Of a stretch of DNA of 8,824 bases, positions 5,199 to 8,824 are shown in pieces. Position 1 is the first letter of the stretch. Each line of letters begins with the position of its first letter. The stretch covers positions 1-8,824 of the forward strand of contig VBME01000061.1 of assembly GCA_005878995.1 (NCBI GenBank), read 5' to 3'. Position numbers and translations under genes: made by a program. Below the pieces are notes generated by a model, which was given only the letters and a program-made list of their open reading frames with translations, searched no databases and was not told the origin of the DNA. The stretch is from Methanobacteriota archaeon (lineage in GTDB: Archaea > Thermoplasmatota > Thermoplasmata > RBG-16-68-12).

Positions 5199-6074
5199 GT
5201 GACGGACCTCCTCGTGATCGGCGCGAGCGGTCTCCTCGGGGAGCAGCTCCTGGCCGAAGCGAAACGCCGAGGACACGATGCGGTCGGCACGTACGCGGGC
5301 GACCCGGTGAACGGCCTCATCCCGTTGAACCTCAGCGACCTCGTGGCGGCGGTCACCCTTGTCCGCGACCGACGCCCGAAGACGGTCCTCCTGCCCGCGG
5401 CGATGACCGGCGTCGACGCGTGCGAATCCCATCCGGATCAGGCGCAGCTCGTCAACGCCGACGCCCCGCGGGAAATCGCGAAGGCGTGCCACACGCTCGG
5501 CATCCGGCTCGTATTCTTCTCGACGGACTACGTCTTCGACGGCCGCCGGGGGCCGTTCAACGAACGGAGGCGGCCGCAACCGCTGAACGTGTACGGCCGC
5601 ACGAAACTCGCGGGAGAGCGGAACGTCGTCACGGCGCATCCGGAGGCGCTGGTCGTCCGAACGTCCGCGAACTTCGGATGGGGCCGAGCCCGCAAGAAGA
5701 CGAACAGCGTGACCTGGATCCTCGAACTGCTGCGCCGCCGGCAGCCGGTGCCGCTCTTCACGGACCAGCGCGTCTCTCCCTCGTACGCGCCCGCGGCGGC
5801 CCGGACCGCGTTCGACTTGTTGGACCGGCGCGCGACCGGGATCTTCCACGTCGCCACGCGATCGTACCCCACGCGGTTCGAGATGGGCCTCGAGATCTGT
5901 GATGTGTTCGGCCTTGAGAAGGGACTCCTGAAGGCCGCCCGGCTCGCCGAGGCCGAGCTGAGGGCCCGTCGCCCGTCCGATTCATCCCTCGATGTCGGCA
6001 AGGTGGAGCGATTCCTTGATAAGAGGTCCCCGACCTTCCGCGAAGCGCTCGAGGACATGAGGGACACCGAATGA
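5199..6074 (+). CDS. rmlD: dTDP-4-dehydrorhamnose reductase
   Basis: RmlD (EC 1.1.1.133) reduces dTDP-4-keto-L-rhamnose to dTDP-L-rhamnose with NAD(P)H, the last pathway step. With this start the protein has 291 residues, normal for the family. It shows the Rossmann motif GASGLLG (8-14), the family motif STDYVFDG (108-115) and the catalytic YGRTK (Tyr132, Lys136). It also has NVYGRTKLAGE, VVRTSANFGWGR (152-163) and, further on, a segment with VSPSYA that matches the usual substrate region. The GTG at 5199 is chosen because it leaves only six residues before the Rossmann motif, as in relatives. A GTG at 5160 would add 13 residues of low-complexity sequence and is possible. The stop overlaps the rmlA start by 4 bases (ATGA), implying translational coupling. 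Confidence 0.9.
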   Translation: MTDLLVIGASGLLGEQLLAEAKRRGHDAVGTYAGDPVNGLIPLNLSDLVAAVTLVRDRRPKTVLLPAAMTGVDACESHPDQAQLVNADAPREIAKACHTLGIRLVFFSTDYVFDGRRGPFNERRRPQPLNVYGRTKLAGERNVVTAHPEALVVRTSANFGWGRARKKTNSVTWILELLRRRQPVPLFTDQRVSPSYAPAAARTAFDLLDRRATGIFHVATRSYPTRFEMGLEICDVFGLEKGLLKAARLAEAELRARRPSDSSLDVGKVERFLDKRSPTFREALEDMRDTE

Positions 6075-7144
6075 AGGGCGTCGTCTTGACGGGCGGCCAC
6101 GGCACGCACCTGCGGCCCCTCACCCACACGGGGCCCAAGCAGCTCCTCCCGCTCGTGAACAAGCCGAACGTCCTGTACTGCGTCGAGGATCTCCGCGATG
6201 CGGGGATCACGGACATCGGGATCATCCTCGGGGACAACATGCCGGAGAAGGTCCGCGAGCTCCTCGGCGACGGCTCTCGGTATGGGGTTCATTTCACGTA
6301 TCTGGTCCAAGGCCCACCGAAAGGGATCGCCCACGCGATCGCGTGCGCCCGCGACTTCGTGGGACGGGACGCGTTCTGCGTGTACCTCGGCGACAACGTC
6401 CTGAAGGGCGGCATCCGACACATGGTCGAGGAGTTCCAGGCGAACAACCACGACGCGGGGATCGCGTTGTGTCCCGTCGCGCATCCGGAGCGCTTCGGCG
6501 TCGCGGAGCTCGATGCCGCGGGGAACGTGGCCGGGCTCGTCGAGAAGCCCAAGGAGCCGAAGAGCAACCTCGCGCTCGTGGGCATCTACCTCTTGCGTCC
6601 CTCGATCTTTCCGATCATCGATCGCCTGAAGCCGTCGTGGCGGAACGAGCTCGAGATCACGGACGCGATCGAGGGCCTCCGCAAAGGGGGCGGCAAAGTC
6701 AAGGCGTACGTCGTCAAGGGATGGTGGAAAGACACGGGTCGTCCGGAGGACGTGCTCGAGGCGAACCACCTTCTGCTGGAGGACATCGAGGCCCACAATG
6801 ACGGCACGGTCGAAGCCGACGTCGAGATTCACGGTCGCGTGCGGATCGGGAAAGGCACCGTCGTCGCGAAAGGCACGGTGATCCGCGGGCCGGTGGCCAT
6901 CGGGGCGGACTGCGTCATCGGCCCGAATACCTACATCGGTCCGTACACATCCGTTGGAGACGGCTCGAGGATCGTCGGGGCGGACATCGAAGCGTCAATC
7001 GTGATTGGCGAGGCGATCATCGAGACCCCGAACAAAATCGTGAACAGTTTGATCGGCCGGCACACCACGATCCGGTCCGCGGAGGGCCGCCGACCGAAAG
7101 GCACACAGCTCGTGGTTGGGGAAGGCAGCACGCTCTTCCTTTAG
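6071..7144 (+). CDS. rmlA: Glucose-1-phosphate thymidylyltransferase, long form with C-terminal beta-helix
   Basis: RmlA (EC 2.7.7.24) makes dTDP-glucose from dTTP and glucose-1-phosphate, the first pathway step. The 357-residue protein has a nucleotidyltransferase domain (about 1-240) and a left-handed beta-helix of hexapeptide-type repeats (about 245-357, e.g. VRIGKGTVVAKGTVIRGPV). This is the long form seen in archaea and actinobacteria rather than the shorter form of about 290 residues. Visible residues are the signature GGHGTHLRPLT (8-18), PKQLLPL with Lys23, the metal-binding LGDN (Asp108), EKPKEPKSN (158-166) and WWKDTGRPEDVLEAN (218-232, Asp221). His13 occupies the position of the catalytic Arg in the usual GxGTRLRPLT, a notable change. 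The start overlaps the rmlD stop, and the gene converges on rmlC with 13 bases between. Confidence 0.93.
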   Translation: MKGVVLTGGHGTHLRPLTHTGPKQLLPLVNKPNVLYCVEDLRDAGITDIGIILGDNMPEKVRELLGDGSRYGVHFTYLVQGPPKGIAHAIACARDFVGRDAFCVYLGDNVLKGGIRHMVEEFQANNHDAGIALCPVAHPERFGVAELDAAGNVAGLVEKPKEPKSNLALVGIYLLRPSIFPIIDRLKPSWRNELEITDAIEGLRKGGGKVKAYVVKGWWKDTGRPEDVLEANHLLLEDIEAHNDGTVEADVEIHGRVRIGKGTVVAKGTVIRGPVAIGADCVIGPNTYIGPYTSVGDGSRIVGADIEASIVIGEAIIETPNKIVNSLIGRHTTIRSAEGRRPKGTQLVVGEGSTLFL

Positions 7145-7157
7145 ACCGCGTGTGAGG

Positions 7158-7613
7158 TCACTTCATCTGGACGTCCCAGTTGTACGGGATCGTCGGAGAA
7201 TCGTGCGGGATCCGGTACTCGTCCGGCTTCTCGTACTTGTACAGCTCCGTCGGCGCATTGACGACATACACGGGCTCGCCGCCGATCGCCTTGAAGCCGT
7301 GGACGACGTACGGCGGGATCTGGATGAGGGACGGGTTCTTCTCGCCGGGGAAGAACTCGTTCACTTCGCCCTTCGTCTTCGACCCCTCTCGGTTGTCGTA
7401 GCAGACGACCTTTGCGCTGCCCTTCACGATGATGAAATTGTCCGTCTGGACCTTGTGGTAGTGCCAGCCTTTCACGACGCCGGGATATCCGATCGTAATG
7501 TAGACCTGCGCGAACCGCTGGAATTCGGGCCAATCGGAGCGCAACATCTCCATGAGATAGCCCCGCTCGTCGTGGATCTGACGCAACGCACGAACCTTCA
7601 CGCCGTCGATCAT
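7158..7613 (-). CDS. rmlC: dTDP-4-dehydrorhamnose 3,5-epimerase (RmlC-like cupin)
   Basis: RmlC (EC 5.1.3.13) epimerises C3 and C5 of dTDP-4-keto-6-deoxyglucose to give dTDP-4-keto-L-rhamnose. The 151-residue protein is a small cupin, shorter than typical bacterial RmlC (about 180). It has DERGYLMEML (15-24), GVVKGWHYHK (45-54) with His51 at the catalytic base position of the bacterial GLHYQ motif, and FIIVKGSAKVVCYD (60-73). It also has IQIPPYVVHGF (98-107, cupin His105) and the ending YEKPDEYRIPHDSPTIPYNW, matching the family's ...DP.I.I.W tail. The short archaeal type could also be a 3-epimerase-like relative, but finding it next to rmlB, rmlD and rmlA makes RmlC most likely. It runs opposite to the other rml genes, so it needs its own promoter; TAATAC (7649-7654) upstream is a weak candidate. 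Confidence 0.85.
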   Translation of the reverse strand: MIDGVKVRALRQIHDERGYLMEMLRSDWPEFQRFAQVYITIGYPGVVKGWHYHKVQTDNFIIVKGSAKVVCYDNREGSKTKGEVNEFFPGEKNPSLIQIPPYVVHGFKAIGGEPVYVVNAPTELYKYEKPDEYRIPHDSPTIPYNWDVQMK

Positions 7614-7742
7614 TCGCGGATCCCGGACGCCCGATGTCCTCGTCGGCCTAATACGTTAGCCTGGCCTCGGCTGCTGGACGTCCTGCGGGGGTCACGCAGG
7701 GCTCGATTTCGAGACGAATTTCGCGGGCGCTGTACGTAACAA

Positions 7743-7748
7743 CTTTAC
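7743..7748 (+). promoter_or_regulatory. Weak TATA-like element upstream of the methyltransferase
   Basis: CTTTAC, inside the A/T-richer stretch AACAACTTTACG, is centred about 24 bases upstream of the ATG at 7769, which fits a leaderless start. The match to a TATA box is partial, and no Shine-Dalgarno site precedes the ATG. Confidence 0.3.
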
Positions 7749-7768
7749 GCGAAGATGCCTCGGTTCGA

Positions 7769-8659
7769 ATGGACGTGACACCGGCCACCCCAGCAGAAAT
7801 CATCGTCCGAACGCATTCCGGACCCGTGTTCTCACGCAAGGCGGCGGCCGTCACGCTGCCTGACGAAATCGAACGTGGCACTCCATTCACGGGGGAATAC
7901 GTCGTTCCGGGGAAGACCCCGGAGAACGAGTGGCTGCCCCACATCGAACGATATCGGTTCGCGGGTAACATCGCGCCGGGCAAGGTGATCCTCGATGTAG
8001 CCTGCGGTACCGGCTACGGATCGGACCTCCTGGCGGGGCTCGCCGCTAAGCAGGTCATCGGAGGCGACGCCTCGCCCGAGGCACTCTCGTTCGCAAACCA
8101 TCGCTTCGGGCGCGAGAATCTCGCTTTCGTGAAGTTGGATGGGAGTCGTCTACCGTTCCGCCCCTCCACGTTCGATGCCGTCGTCTCGTTCGAAACGGTG
8201 GAGCACATGAAAGACCCCGCTCGGTTTCTCCGGGAGTGTGCCCGCGTCCTTCGGCCAAACGGGATTTTGTTGTGCTCGACGCCGATGCGGCTGGCTTGGC
8301 GCCCACCGTGGATGCCGAAGCCTCAGAATCCGTTTCACACCCGCGAATTCACGATGGGCGAACTGCGGGCGGCGCTCGACGAGCACTTCGATCGGGTGGA
8401 GTTCTTCGGTCAAGAGTGCATCGGCACCGTTGAGTGGGTGACGAGATACGTTATAGCTACGTCAGACTTCGTCCTGTCCCGCATTCCCACGGGCCGCACG
8501 CGGTCCCAGCACAAACTCGATTGGCTGCTGGGGTATTGGCCTCCCGCTTCGCGGCGCGCCGCGCCGCTCGACCCCCGGCGCTTCGAGGTCCGTCCGCTCT
8601 CCCCGAGAATCCCTGGGTTCCCGGGCGCGATCCTGGCCAAAGCCATGCGTCGAGCCTAG
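7769..8659 (+). CDS. SAM-dependent class I methyltransferase
   Basis: The protein has 296 residues. The class I SAM-binding fold is at about 70-172: motif I ILDVACGTGYGS (74-85), an acidic Asp100 at the end of strand 2 (GGDAS), LDGSRLPF (123-130), the motif FDAVVSFETVEHMKDP (135-150), and VLRPNGILLCSTP (160-172). An N-terminal segment with GEYVVPGKTPENEWLPHIERYRFA (42-65) resembles a group of methyltransferases common in surface-polysaccharide clusters. After the core comes FHTREFTMGELRAAL, usual for Methyltransf_11-type enzymes, then a variable C-terminal region. The substrate is unknown. Beside the rml genes it may O-methylate a sugar nucleotide or glycan, which is inference. It may also act on a lipid carrier or a small molecule. 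No SD precedes the ATG; a weak TATA-like element lies about 24 bases upstream. Confidence 0.85.
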   Translation: MDVTPATPAEIIVRTHSGPVFSRKAAAVTLPDEIERGTPFTGEYVVPGKTPENEWLPHIERYRFAGNIAPGKVILDVACGTGYGSDLLAGLAAKQVIGGDASPEALSFANHRFGRENLAFVKLDGSRLPFRPSTFDAVVSFETVEHMKDPARFLRECARVLRPNGILLCSTPMRLAWRPPWMPKPQNPFHTREFTMGELRAALDEHFDRVEFFGQECIGTVEWVTRYVIATSDFVLSRIPTGRTRSQHKLDWLLGYWPPASRRAAPLDPRRFEVRPLSPRIPGFPGAILAKAMRRA

Positions 8660-8824
8660 CCCTCCGGAGGGCAGGCCACCTCCCGGTCCACGCGGGAAGC
8701 TGGGGGCGGCTCGGGCGCGATCCGAAAGCGCCGCCCTCGCTCCGTCCCGCAATCCTCGAAGCCACTCGCGGAGCACGCTCCAGTTATTGTCTTTTACATT
8801 GTCATAGACGAGGAGAGCCGTGGT
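8462..8824 (-). CDS. C-terminal part of an unidentified protein entering from the right edge, possibly glycosyltransferase-like
   Basis: This is the only minus-strand frame open at the right edge; the other two have stops within about 30 bases. It starts TTALLVYDNVKDNNWS and continues VLREWLRGLRDGARAAL, a polar, helical sequence that looks like real protein. The pattern WLRGLRDG is reminiscent of the C-terminal ends of some family 2 glycosyltransferases, which would suit the neighbourhood, but the fragment is too short to be sure. The frame stays open to 8462 and so overlaps the last 198 bases of the methyltransferase in antisense. That tail is rich in Arg, Gly and Pro and looks like a shadow reading. 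The true gene may have a poorly conserved tail, or an earlier stop lost by mutation or a sequencing error. Confidence 0.35.
   Translation of the reverse strand, partial: TTALLVYDNVKDNNWSVLREWLRGLRDGARAALSDRARAAPSFPRGPGGGLPSGGLGSTHGFGQDRAREPRDSRGERTDLEAPGVERRGAPRSGRPIPQQPIEFVLGPRAARGNAGQDEV
8659..8672. other. Perfect 14-bp GC-rich palindrome at the methyltransferase stop codon
   Basis: GCCCTCCGGAGGGC is its own reverse complement and begins at the last base of the TAG stop (8657-8659). It can fold as a 5-bp stem with a CCGG loop. No T-run follows on either strand, so a terminator role is weak; it could be a termination aid or a binding dyad. Confidence 0.3.

Noticed and set aside
5528..6832. 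434-residue minus-strand ORF opposite rmlD and rmlA
   Set aside because: Both plus-strand genes carry full catalytic motifs; the minus frame is Arg/Asp/Val-rich shadow without motifs.
1..8824. CRISPR array or insertion sequence
   Set aside because: No evenly spaced direct repeats, transposase motifs or terminal inverted repeats are visible; the only mobile-type element seen is the intein.

Overview
The window looks like high-GC archaeal chromosomal DNA. TATA-like boxes lie about 25 bases upstream of several start codons with no leader (clearest at rmlB). Other genes combine a TATA-like box with a Shine-Dalgarno site. One small gene encodes an archaeal-style antitoxin-like DNA-binding protein. 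The membrane/secreted proteins and the GC-rich codon use would suit a terrestrial Thermoplasmatota-like lineage, but that placement is inference.

Left part (1-2261, minus strand): three genes for envelope or secreted proteins. They are the N-terminal part of a secreted protein running off the left edge (TTG start), a 303-aa two-helix protein with a proline-rich linker, and a 255-aa four-helix membrane protein. A plus-strand ORF for a small ribbon-helix-helix-like protein (2437-2631) follows.

Centre and right (2874-7613): the full dTDP-L-rhamnose pathway. rmlB (dTDP-glucose 4,6-dehydratase) is followed by rmlD and rmlA, which overlap by 4 bases, and by rmlC, which converges on rmlA. A SAM-dependent methyltransferase (7769-8659) lies beside them, and another partial minus-strand gene enters from the right edge. 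The predicted product is dTDP-L-rhamnose for a surface glycan or glycoprotein, possibly modified by the methyltransferase.

The main discovery is a 374-aa intein with two LAGLIDADG endonuclease motifs inside RmlB (3237-4358). It sits directly before the catalytic Thr-Asp-Glu of the TDEVYG motif, so the enzyme should be inactive until splicing. The intein keeps Cys1, the block B TxxH and the terminal Asn, but has Gly instead of the usual penultimate His and Lys at the usual block F His. It is much lower in GC than its surroundings.

A second discovery is a 43-codon minus-strand relic (4985-5116) between rmlB and rmlD. It begins as an intact RmlB-like N-terminus and ends with a stretch matching the inside of RmlD, as if an older inverted rml locus had collapsed by deletion. 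RmlA also carries His where its family has a catalytic Arg.
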